Source of the DNA: Antilocapra americana
Taxonomy: Eukaryota; Chordata; Mammalia; Artiodactyla; Antilocapridae
Assembly (NCBI GenBank): GCA_007570785.1
Contig: ML664161.1
Span: forward strand, 3,680,171-3,744,170
Direction: 5' to 3'
Length of the DNA stretch: 64,000 nucleotides
Part shown: positions 55,530 through 64,000 of the stretch, in pieces
Numbering within the stretch: the first letter of the stretch is position 1
Layout of the letters: each line of letters opens with the position of its first letter
Notes under the pieces: generated by a model
Told to the model about the DNA's origin: nothing
The model's database searches: none
The model's input: only the letters and a program-made list of their open reading frames with translations
Program-made: the position numbers and the translations under genes

Positions 55530-55632
55530 TGTACGTATAATAGGTATGAATATGTACATATATATATATAATAGGTATGAATATGTACATATATATATAA
55601 TAGGTATGAATATGTACATATATATATATAGT
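55530..55632. repeat. Minisatellite, three 29-31 bp units
   Basis: The unit ATAGGTATGAATATGTACATA plus a variable (TA)n starts at 55540, 55571 and 55600. The 20-bp core is unchanged in the three copies; only the TA tract varies. Confidence 0.93.
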
Positions 55633-55636
55633 ATAT

Positions 55637-55765
55637 GGATCATTGAATAAGAAAGTCCAATACTATTTGCCTTAGAAATAGTTACATATTAGTTTTATAT
55701 GGGATGACTAAATAGGAAAGTCCAATACTACTTTTCTTCAGAGATAGTTAAAAGAACAAGTCACA
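55637..55765. repeat. 65-bp imperfect tandem duplication
   Basis: GAAAGTCCAATACTATTTG (from 55651) and GAAAGTCCAATACTACTTT (from 55716) lie 65 bp apart, with matching flanks (GATCATTGAATAA / GATGACTAAATAG and AAATAGTTA / GAGATAGTTA). Two copies, clearly diverged. Confidence 0.8.
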
Positions 55766-56328
55766 GCCGACCTAGACCTTAAAGAAAGTTCCTTCTTATC
55801 TGCAGTCTTCCAGTTCATTTGAAAGATTTTGCAGAGTATCGTTCCCACCATAAGGTTATGTGAGTTGTGTAGACATGGATAGCATCCAAGAGACTTTAGA
55901 TTATATTTCAAAACATCTGCAGATCATAAAAGAGGACTCATTATCAGCACAAGAGCAAACAACTTGTGAAGCCAGTAAGATGAGAAAAAAATATTGGTTT
56001 TCTTTGAGTATTTAAAAAGCCCAGCTTTATAATTCATATTTTAAAATCCCAACTGTATATTCCCTCAGTATTTTCAAACACTGAGCCCAAGAGTTAGTTT
56101 ACTTTTCACTTAGAGAAGAAATTTTAATTTTCTAAATCATCAGTAGTATCAATAATACAGTCTCAAGTCAAATACTTAATTTAGTTTAGTTTAATTTGAT
56201 TGGATGATGATTTAATTTTGATATTATGGCAGCTTCACCAATTTACATAATATTTTTCAAAATAATATTCTATTATAAAAGAATATTACTGATTTATTGG
56301 TAAAATTATATATATCTTATTATAACAT
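55766..56328. other. Unassigned AT-rich sequence
   Basis: Nothing recognised in about 560 bp. Confidence 0.5.
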
Positions 56329-56520
56329 GAGCTTCTCTGGTGGCTCAGATGATAAAGAATCTGCCTGCATTTTGGGAGACTCAGGTTCAGTCCCTGGGTT
56401 GGGAAGGTCCCCTGGAGAAGGAAATGAAAACCCACTCCAGTATTCTTGTGCATGGAAAATTCCATGGACAGAGGAGCCTGGAGGACTACAGTCCATGGGG
56501 TTGCAGCAGACATAAACACA
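56329..56520 (+). mobile_element. Bov-tA SINE
   Basis: GAGCTTCTCTGGTGGCTCAG head, CTGCCTGCATTTTGGGAGAC, AAACCCACTCCAGTATTCTT and CTACAGTCCATGGGGTTGCA body. The 3' end is slightly shortened. Confidence 0.93.
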
Positions 56521-56770
56521 ATGTACCTTTCATAATGCTGGTCTTTGGAAACAATATCTTTGAAATGAGTTCATGGAATTTTGCTCAGTGCTCAGTTATT
56601 GTTTCTGAACGCATTATGCTGATTCATGTCTGTAGATGTGCTGTTACATCTTTTGGAAAGCTCTCTCCATCAGTTCATCAGCTACAGCTCTATCTTTCAA
56701 GTCTCTGCTGAATTAAACCTCATTTGGAAGACCAAGCACTCTTTCCAATGGTAATCGCTGTCTCCATAAT

Positions 56771-56797
56771 TCTGACTCTGACTCTGACTCTGACTCT
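56771..56797. repeat. (TCTGAC)n hexanucleotide repeat
   Basis: Four and a half exact TCTGAC units. Confidence 0.93.
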
Positions 56798-57631
56798 TAT
56801 TCGTATTTCATATTTTTTTCTTCTTACACTTTGTACTGAATTTGGCCTACATATCTACTTCACCTTGCTTTGTATTTTCATTCCTTTAACTGGCACGATA
56901 TTGTTACATAACAGGAGCACTGAAAAGGGAGTCAATGTGACCAACCTAATTCAAACTATATTCAAAGCTGCATCCAGTCTGTGTAATAACATGGGCCTCT
57001 TGTATTGGGAAAAAAAGTGTGTCCCAGCATTTCTCTCTCTCAATCTCCATGACTGTATATAGGTGCACTATTATTCAATATTCTGGGAGGTACTCTACCT
57101 GTATCAATGGTGGGGAATAAATATGAAGCTTTGTATTCAAGAAGCAGAGAGGAGAATAAGGTACAAACTAGAGAGTACAAAGAACAGAAGTCAAATATTA
57201 GACTTATCGATATAAGGATTGTTTATATTAGAGGTTCTCTCACTCAGCGACCAGACTTTGGTAAATGCCAGTTACCGATCTATTTTTACTGTGATATATG
57301 ACTATCCTAGCTTTATGCTCTCTAGTTGTTGAATCATAGAACTCAATTTTCTTGTTCTAATTTCATGCTTTTAAAGCATCCCATTGATTCCAGTTTGGCT
57401 TCTCCTGTCTTTTGCCTATAATGAAAAATATATGATAGCCTGACAAGCTGAATTGAGTTCCATTAACAGTGACAGATTTTATAATAAATTAGTCTGTCTC
57501 TATTCTGTTTTATTATAAATGAAACAAAATTTTTGCTTGTGTGGTATGTATGCATTAAAAACATGCAGTTGCTCTTGTACACTTCAAGAAAGAGTTGCAA
57601 TTCATAGATGCTATATAGAAAAATGAAATAT
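56798..57631. other. Unassigned sequence
   Basis: About 830 bp without a recognised repeat or gene. The 112-codon plus-strand frame at 56724-57062 has a leucine/isoleucine-rich start generated by the hexamer repeat and T-rich sequence, and no domain. Confidence 0.45.
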
Positions 57632-57785
57632 AGGCAACAGAGGACGAGATGGTTGGAAGGTATTACCAACTCAATGGAAATGAGTTTGAGCAAATTCTGG
57701 GAGATGGTGAAAGACAGGGGAGTCTCTTGTGCTGCAGTCCATGGGATCACAAAAAGTCAAACATGACAGAGCACCTGAACAACAA
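57632..57785 (+). mobile_element. BovB LINE 3' fragment
   Basis: GGCAACAGAGGACGAGATGG, TCAATGGAAATGAGTTTGAG, TGCTGCAGTCCATGGGATCA and a CACCTGAACAACAACCAG end: the last 150 bp of an older BovB. Confidence 0.88.
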
Positions 57786-58679
57786 CCAGAATTTTGTTTT
57801 CCATTGTTTAGGGACATTTGATATTATGTTTTTTCCATCTCTAGTTCTTACCTAAGATAAATGACAAATTGCCAACAGAGCAGGTTCCAGAAAATCAAGG
57901 ACTTTGGAGGATAACTCCACTTAGCTGTACCCTCATGTTTCCCCATCCACCCATTTATTTATCCATTCATCTACCCACCGATCAATTATATATTAGGATG
58001 TTCTGATGCTAATGAAAGAGATTCAAAGAAAAATAAGATACCATCTCACTACATGGAGGGGGTTACAATCTAGTTGAATAAGGAACTGAAATATATTGGA
58101 TGCTACATTAGAAGTGTATGTGAGGCAGAGTGAGGCCACAGAGAGAGCTTAATCATTTATATTTGTTGACAATGAAGTAGATGTGAGTAAATATTAATAG
58201 CCATGACAGTTTGATAATTGCTTAGAAAGGAGGTAAATGAACAACTCAAGAGCCCCATCATGAGGTATAATCTGCAATCATGATGCTATAACTACACCAC
58301 TTTAGGAAACTCATTGTAAAATAAATCATAGTTTCCTCAATATATTTCAAGATAATGTAATCACTGGAACTAATCACTGCTCTTTAGAGATTGCTCTAAC
58401 ATTCTTGGCTCTTCAGGTATAAATATGGAAAAAACCTTCCTTCTCATTGTCTTTTCCTTCCTTTTAAAGAATGATAGAATATAATTTTCAGAATGAACTT
58501 TACTTAAAAATTAGAAACTAAAGAAGAATAAAATAAACTAATGCACATTGAAAAGTATTCCTCATACTGGTATTTGTAACTACTTAACAGTTCTATTTGG
58601 TATGCAATTCAGCAAATGCACCTTTAGTCCTATATCTCAAATTCTCTTTACCTCTCTCTACCTTTGTAAGCCTTGGTTT
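57786..58679. other. Unassigned sequence with an old-repeat-like stretch
   Basis: Mostly unassigned. Positions 57980-58110 (ATACCATCTCACTACATGGA, GGGGTTACAATCTAGTTGAA) resemble 38763-38945 in type, an ancient interspersed repeat I cannot name. Confidence 0.4.
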
Positions 58680-58812
58680 AGCTAGATGTCATCTGGACAT
58701 CATGACAGCCTCCTGACTGGGTCTCGTTGATTCATCTTCCATTCACCAATCCCTAAAATCCATTCTCCACAGAGGGGCTAAAGATTCTTTTAAATAAAAT
58801 TAGGTCAGGTTT

Positions 58813-58870
58813 GAAAAAAAGAGAGAAGGAAGGAAGGGAGGGGGAGAGGAAGGAAGAAAGGAAGGAAAGG
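58813..58870. repeat. GGAA-rich polypurine tract in the L2
   Basis: About 58 bp of GGAA/GGGA repeats on an A-rich base, between the coding and 3' parts of the L2. Confidence 0.9.
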
Positions 58871-58991
58871 CAAACATTCTGAGGTTTCTTCCTTGCTCTT
58901 CAGATGAAATCTAAACCTGTTAGGGAGGCCCACAAATCCTCTGGCCTCCGATCTCTGTCAGTCTCTCCAGCCCAGTTCAAGATCATCAGTA

Positions 58992-59147
58992 GGGCTTCCC
59001 TGGTGGCTCAGAGGGCAAAGTGTCCCCCTGCAATGTGGGAGACCTGGGTTCAATCCCTGGGTCAGGAAGCTCCCCTGGAGAAGGAAATGGCAACCCACTC
59101 CAGTATTCTGGCCTGGAAAATACCATGAATGGAGGAACGTGGTGGGC
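58992..59147 (+). mobile_element. Bov-tA SINE, 3'-truncated, inside L2
   Basis: GGGCTTCCCTGGTGGCTCAG head through the GAATGGAGGAACGTGGTGGG block. The final about 50 bp of the SINE are missing. Confidence 0.93.
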
Positions 59148-59298
59148 TCCTCCCTGTTCTTCAGCCACACCTACTCCTCCAGCCCCGCACCCCGCACTAG
59201 CAAAGTACCGTCATACCTGTGTGTCTGTCATTTGTTTTTTGTTGCCTTCCTTGAATGCTCCCCCTTCACTGTTCCCTGGGGCTGGCTTAGTCTCTTTA

Positions 59299-59334
59299 AA
59301 GTCTGTTCAGAGACTTAAGTCTGTTCAGAGACTT
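59299..59334. repeat. Exact 18-bp tandem duplication
   Basis: AAGTCTGTTCAGAGACTT occurs twice in direct contact (59299-59316 and 59317-59334) within the L2. Confidence 0.97.
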
Positions 59335-59490
59335 TTAAGGCATTCTGGAATCATCTCGTTTATATATTTGTGTCCCTTACTACAGTACAAACCCCTTGAG
59401 GAAAGAACAGTGTCTCTTTGGCTTTCCACTCGGTCCCCAGCAGTCACCATGTTTTCTAGTACACAGTAATTATAGAGTAAATACTTGTTA

Positions 59491-59713
59491 GTGCATGTGC
59501 ATGCTATATCACTTCAGTTGTGTCCAACTCTTTGCAACTCTATGGACCATAGCCCACCAGGCTCCTCTGTCCATGGGATTCTCCAGGCACAAATACTGGA
59601 GTGGGTTACCCTGCCCTCCTCCAGGGGATCTTCTCCACCCAGGGATTGAACCCATGTCTCTTATATCTCCTGCATTGATAGGTGAGTTCTTCCCAGTACC
59701 ACCTGGGAAGCCC
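59491..59713 (-). mobile_element. Bov-tA SINE, antisense, at the L2 3' terminus
   Basis: Complete antisense Bov-tA (TTGTGTCCAACTCTTTGCAA to ACCACCTGGGAAGCCC). AAATACTTGTTA (59479-59490) and AAATTCTTGTTA (59714-59725) match at 11 of 12 positions; the target is the last bases of the L2. Confidence 0.95.
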
Positions 59714-59725
59714 AAATTCTTGTTA

Positions 59726-60776
59726 AATTATGTATTAATGATAAGATAAATCATTTTGAGCTGTGTACTAATTGGCTTGTCCTTACTATACTACTTATAG
59801 CTTTTGCTTCTTTTCTCCACCAATGCCTCAGTTTTTTATTTTTATTAAGCAAGATTTATCTACCTAGACAGGTGGAAAATACTGATTCCAGTAGTAAGAG
59901 TCTTGTCTCTTGAGAATCGTTTTCATGTCTGCTTCCTAGATGTGGTCATGAGCTTGTCTCCTCCAGTGTCGGGCTTTGCTTCACTACTTCTCTGACTTGA
60001 TTCCCTTCCTAATCTTGGGCCTCATCAGAGAGAGACGCATAGATCATTGGCACCCAAGATTCCTGCTGTATCCTGTGCGCAGCTCCACCCTGACCCCTCT
60101 TCTTAGGCCTCTCACCTGAGAATTTCTGGATGTTTGACTTTTATCCCTTAATGCTTCAAAGTCAGACAAAGACTGAAATTTCCCTTTGTGTTTTATCTTC
60201 CAGAATGAAGATGTTTGACATCCACACGATGGTCATTATCATTTCAAATCTAATTTTCAACCCCACTGAATTCTTAACTTTTTCTCAAATGAATAATTTA
60301 ACACTAATTTATAAGTAAAACACATTTTTTGCTGTAGCAAAGACATGCTATGAGATCACCTTTCATCAGAATTCTGGCCTAGCTTTTGAGAAATGACATG
60401 GCATTGGAAGAAATGGCTATCAAATAAAGATTGTTGACACAGGTCACTGATATTAAAACCTAACTCTGAGGCAGACAGGCTCCTTTAAGAGGAGCTACCA
60501 AATCATCTGGAATGAAAATTATTTCTCTTTTTATTTTTCTCGTACGTAACTTTATATTTAAATTTGCGCATTTTTTTTTTGTGAAGGAGAGATTGGAAAA
60601 GTGATCATCTGAAAATAAAGTCTTTACCTTAAGTAGGAAAAGGAGTAGAGAGTATCTGTTTCAAAAATTTTGAGTTCTTCAGGTTGATATGAATTGATTA
60701 TATTTCAAACAGTATTTCTTTGTTTTCTTTTCCCCATTTTAGCTGTGGAGATCTGTTTTTAAAAACTGTGGTTTAA
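59726..60776. other. Unassigned sequence
   Basis: About 1 kb without a family I can name. Positions 59930-60130 are pyrimidine-rich and less AT-biased than the surroundings. Confidence 0.45.
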
Positions 60777-60838
60777 ATATATATGTGTTTGTTATATGTG
60801 TGTATATATATATATATATATACACACATACATACATT
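60777..60838. repeat. (TG)n(TA)n(CA)n palindromic dinucleotide repeat
   Basis: TG-rich, TA and CA-rich tracts follow each other. Positions 60795-60830 form a perfect 36-bp palindrome with arms TATGTGTGTA and TACACACATA around a TA core. Confidence 0.95.
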
Positions 60839-61499
60839 TTAATAGTATGATAATATAGATGTATAAATCTTAATACTCAGGATAAAAATGTAGAAAATGG
60901 AGACATGTCTTTCAAAATGTAAGTCTTTCAAGTATGTCATCACTATTTTTCTAAAATTAAAAAAAAAGATATATTATCTTCATCTGCAACAACAGAAGTA
61001 AGTATTAATGAAGATCCTTCCAGCCTCACTCCAGTCAACACATTTATGCATTTATGTAAGAAAAAGCATACATCAGCATAAGAGACAAGTGTTTGATTTC
61101 CCACTCATTTTGTTTAAATCACTTGTCATCTGTCTTTTAGCTCTTGAATCAGTGTATAAATGTAATGAACAGATTTAAACATTCAAGTATGCCAAAGGCA
61201 ATAAGCAATAAGCATATTTAAAAGTAAAAAAAAAAATTACAATCAACTGACTTTATGGAATTAGCTCTTCACTCTCTCAATTTTCACTTAATCTTTAAAT
61301 AGAGACAGTCATTTGTGTATATCTTTTCCTGCTGAGAGAAAACATACTGCTATGCATTGGCAAATACAGAGAATAAACACTGATACTGATCTTTTCTTTT
61401 GTAGAGATTATAATTACTTGCAATGAGTTCATAAATAAATGCATTAAATGGCTAAATTTTCTTAAGCATTTACTAAATGACTGCCAGCAAACTTAAATG
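60839..61499. other. Unassigned AT-rich sequence
   Basis: Nothing recognised in about 660 bp. Confidence 0.5.
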
Positions 61500-61640
61500 T
61501 ATTTAGATGCAATTACACATTTAATTATTTCAAAAATCTATGAGGTAAATAATGTCATTAAACACATTTTATAAAGGAAATTGAATAGTGAGTATGTTAA
61601 ATAACTTTAACATCATTTGGTTTACTTAGTTACAAACTCC
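61500..61640 (-). mobile_element. MIR-like SINE, antisense
   Basis: AATCTATGAGGTAAATAATG, CATTTTATAAAGGAAATTGA and TTAAATAACTT follow the order of the antisense MIR core. Diverged. Confidence 0.5.
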
Positions 61641-63743
61641 TCATTATCCATCACTAAATCATCAGTTGGACATATACCATATTTTGTTCATATGTTTGCA
61701 TAATTTTAATTTAGAGACAACTGCTGACTGGTGTGTTTGATAAGTTCATACATACTACTCAATGGATATTTCAATAAGTATTTACTAAATATTTATTCTG
61801 TGATAAATATATTCTGATAATATAGCACTTAAAAAAAATTCAGTGTTTACCATCTTCTATGAGTCCATTCCCCTAATAAGTTACTCTTCTCCCAAATTTC
61901 TGTTAAACACTCCTGCCTTTTGATAATTTAAATCAACTGTAATTCATAAGAATTTTAAATTATCGTATCTTCTGCTATCCATTCTTCCTAAATTCTGAGC
62001 TGTTGAGAACAATAAATATTTGTCTACCCATATGTCTCTACTCCAGATCTTCTCCCTCTCAAACTTACAATCTCCCCTTCCAGGCCTTGACCAGTCATCC
62101 AAGTCCTTCCCCACTCCCTACAATTCAATGCTCACTCCAAAACAGTTTTTCTTTCCATTCAAACTAGATGACCAGTCAACATTCAAGATCCCTTTCATTG
62201 GGAAGATTTCCTCTTTCACAGTATTTCAAGGTCACCTCATATACCAAACCAATCCATTCTTGAACAAAACTCTGAAGCCATCCTCCTTCATTAGTCATAA
62301 ATGTGAGCACTCTCTGAGATTAACTTTAGAGACACTGTACAACAGTGGTGGTTTACATAACAGTTCTGAGCTCCCTGCACAGTGTTCTTATGTCCTCTGC
62401 TACTGCTTAGGTGATCTCTAGAATATACTGCTTCATCTTACAATGGATATTTCATATTTTGCATATTTTCTGGACATGACCTATGAGTTGGTGGTCTGAC
62501 ATTATCCATGACAGGAAATTCTGGCTACATTTGATATACTGTAGTTAGATTCTCTGTCTCTAGCAAGGCCCAGTAGAATGTGAAAGTTCTCTAACGCTCT
62601 AATACATAAATCATGGCTTTCCTCTAGTCTAGTGGAATTAATTAATTCTTTTGATGAAAAGAAACTAGATGATGTGATAAAGTATAATTTAGGAAGATAT
62701 TTTAAATAAGAATCATTTAATATTAGTCCAATTACCAATGATCCTTGTTATAATATTAATGAATCAAAAGTTACTTGAGATCATGTATCAAGATTGATCT
62801 CTGTCCTTTCATATTTCCTTCATTCTATTTGCAATCCCTTACCCATCTCTCCCCTTTCCATGAGTTCTAAAACTTTCTAAGACAGCATGACATAGCTTGA
62901 TGTTTATATAAATTAACTGTTCATTGTTCTCTTTCTGGGTTATAAATATCTAATGTAAGTGCTATAGTTGTGCTTTTTATTTCTTAAGTTCATTTTGAAT
63001 CCACTTCCAATAGTAATGGAAATAATGTATACATTATTAAAGTATTAATATAAACAGTAGCCATTACTAAAAAAGGAAGTGGATTAATATTTTAAAAATT
63101 GTTTTGTTATTTTGTGGGATTTTTTGTATTTACCATTTTTGCTTTGCTTATTTTGTCTTAGTGGCCAGTGCCCAAGTCATTTTTATTAAGCTCCATATAA
63201 TTTATCCTTCCGGTTACAGTTTGACTGTAACCCTGTCATTACTAGGTAGTAAAGTAAAAGGAGTCTTCCAGTGTAGGAAGTAGAAATCATCTTGAAATAA
63301 ATGGATGACATAAATCCCAAGAAATGGAAAACAGTGTTGATGGTCACTGCTTTCATTCTTAAACTTTTTAATAAATGAATGAATATCTATAAATACCTAG
63401 AATTTGACAAGAGAAATATACAAAAAGCAAAACCAAAAAGCTCAGTGACACTATTTCTTAAGTTTTTGGGGAATTAGTTGAGTTTATCTGCAGATAAAAT
63501 AAATAATTTTCTGATTTTTTCCATAAATTTATGGTTGAATCAGTATAAAATTTATATGTTTGAACATATGATGGACTTAACTTCACTTTTTCTGTTAAGA
63601 ATACTAGAGTTGTTTTTTTTGTGAAGATATCATCTAGTGAGACATCTTCAACTTAAAAAATATTAATTAACAGATTTTAACATTTTGTAGTTGGTTCATT
63701 ATTAATTTAACACTTCTAAATCACCCGCTCACTATTGATTGTT
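61641..63743. other. Long unassigned stretch with a 133-codon open frame
   Basis: About 2.1 kb with no repeat family I recognise. The plus-strand frame 62020-62421 (133 codons from an ATG) has a low-complexity serine, leucine and phenylalanine-rich composition, expected from pyrimidine-rich DNA, and no domain, signal peptide or splice context that I can support. I do not call it a gene. Confidence 0.45.
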
Positions 63744-63951
63744 ATTGTTGTTTAGTCACCAGTTCATTTCTGACTCTTTTGTGATCCCATACACTGTAGG
63801 CTGCCAGGCTCCTCAGTCCCTGAACTTTCCCAGGCAAGAATAATAGAGTGGGTGGCCATTTGCTTCTAAAGGGCATCTTCCTGACTCAGAAATCAAACCC
63901 ATATCCTGCAACGCAGGCAGATTCTTTACACTGAGCCATAATAGAAGCCCA
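63744..63951 (-). mobile_element. Bov-tA SINE, antisense, older copy
   Basis: TTGTTGTTTAGTCACCAGTT, CAGGCTCCTCAGTCCCTGAA, AGAGTGGGTGGCCATTTGCT and ATCAAACCCATATCCTGCAA to GAAGCCC. It has the TTGTTGTTTAGTC end of the older subgroup and is well diverged. Confidence 0.9.
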
Positions 63952-64000
63952 GATAAATATATACACATTTTAAGATAAATAATTTTAATCTATATAAATT

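Larger units (their letters stand above)
58680..59490 (+). mobile_element. L2 LINE 3' end, split by a SINE
   Basis: L2 in sense: TCATCTGGACATCATGACAG, AATCCATTCTCCACAGAGG, CAGATGAAATCTAAACC, GGAATCATCTCGTTTATATA, CAAACCCCTTGAGGAAAGAA, and the terminal GGTCCCCAGCAG and AGAGTAAATACTTGTTAG, which correspond to the L2 3' end. A Bov-tA at 58992-59147 and a GGAA tract at 58813-58870 interrupt it. It stops where the next SINE begins. Confidence 0.75.

Noticed and set aside
59020..59469. 149-codon plus-strand frame
   Set aside because: It begins inside a Bov-tA and continues into the decayed L2 3' end; a chance fusion of noncoding repeats.
1..64000. Search for a new gene cluster or defence-like system
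   Set aside because: All assignable open frames trace to BovB, L1, SINE or LTR sequence, and the rest is AT-rich noncoding DNA. I see no operon-like or exon-like structure to support one.

Overview
This window is a piece of a ruminant nuclear genome. It is AT-rich and reads as a gene-poor, repeat-rich stretch. The diagnostic families are BovB (an RTE-type LINE), Bov-tA SINEs (tRNA-derived head plus Bov-A tail), one BOV-A2 SINE (two Bov-A units) and ruminant-type L1 3' ends. Together these point to a bovid or closely related pecoran; nothing seen separates cattle, sheep, goat or another bovid. I find no host protein-coding exon, RNA gene, CpG island or CRISPR array. Every long open frame I could assign is a broken retrotransposon frame or its antisense shadow. 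Family names are given from recognition of the sequence, since no library search was possible.

Layout. 1-2.9 kb: an L1 tail abutting a decayed minus-strand BovB. 3.3-8.7 kb: an ancestral mammalian L1 (L1M type, plus strand) that has lost most of ORF2 and was later hit by a ruminant L1 (4290-5621) and a BovB (8321-8646). 8.7-11.6 kb: a 5'-inverted L1 followed within 8 bp by a BovB with a 12-bp target duplication. 11.6-18.2 kb: mostly unassigned AT-rich sequence with SINEs, MIR remnants and a BOV-A2 at 16.8 kb. 18.9-28.8 kb: BovB copies in both orientations, SINEs, an antisense MLT1-like LTR and an L1 with a 14-bp duplication. 28.8-39.2 kb: long unassigned stretches, one long minus-strand BovB (33.7-35.7 kb), an antisense L1, and MLT1-like and MER2-like remnants. 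39.2-49.3 kb: the densest part, with BovB copies, a Tigger-class DNA element, an MLT1-like LTR split by a SINE, a SINE split by an ERV LTR, an L1M 3' end split by a SINE, and a second LTR split by an L1. 49.3-51.6 kb: a quiet block. 52.6-55 kb: BovB inside BovB inside an L1M 3' end, then an antisense L1. 55.5-64 kb: minisatellites, an L2 split by a SINE and capped by another, and a final SINE.

Nothing here works as a pathway. The content is a record of successive insertions: MIR, L2, L1M, MLT1-like and Tigger/MER2 first, then BovB, Bov-tA, BOV-A2, ruminant L1 and ERV LTRs. BovB alone covers about 14.6 kb by my element boundaries (roughly 23%). I did not find a previously undescribed biological system. 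The most useful observations are insertion structures with exact target duplications, two twin-priming L1 inversions, an LTR inside a SINE, rearranged L1 and BovB copies, and a few local tandem repeats.
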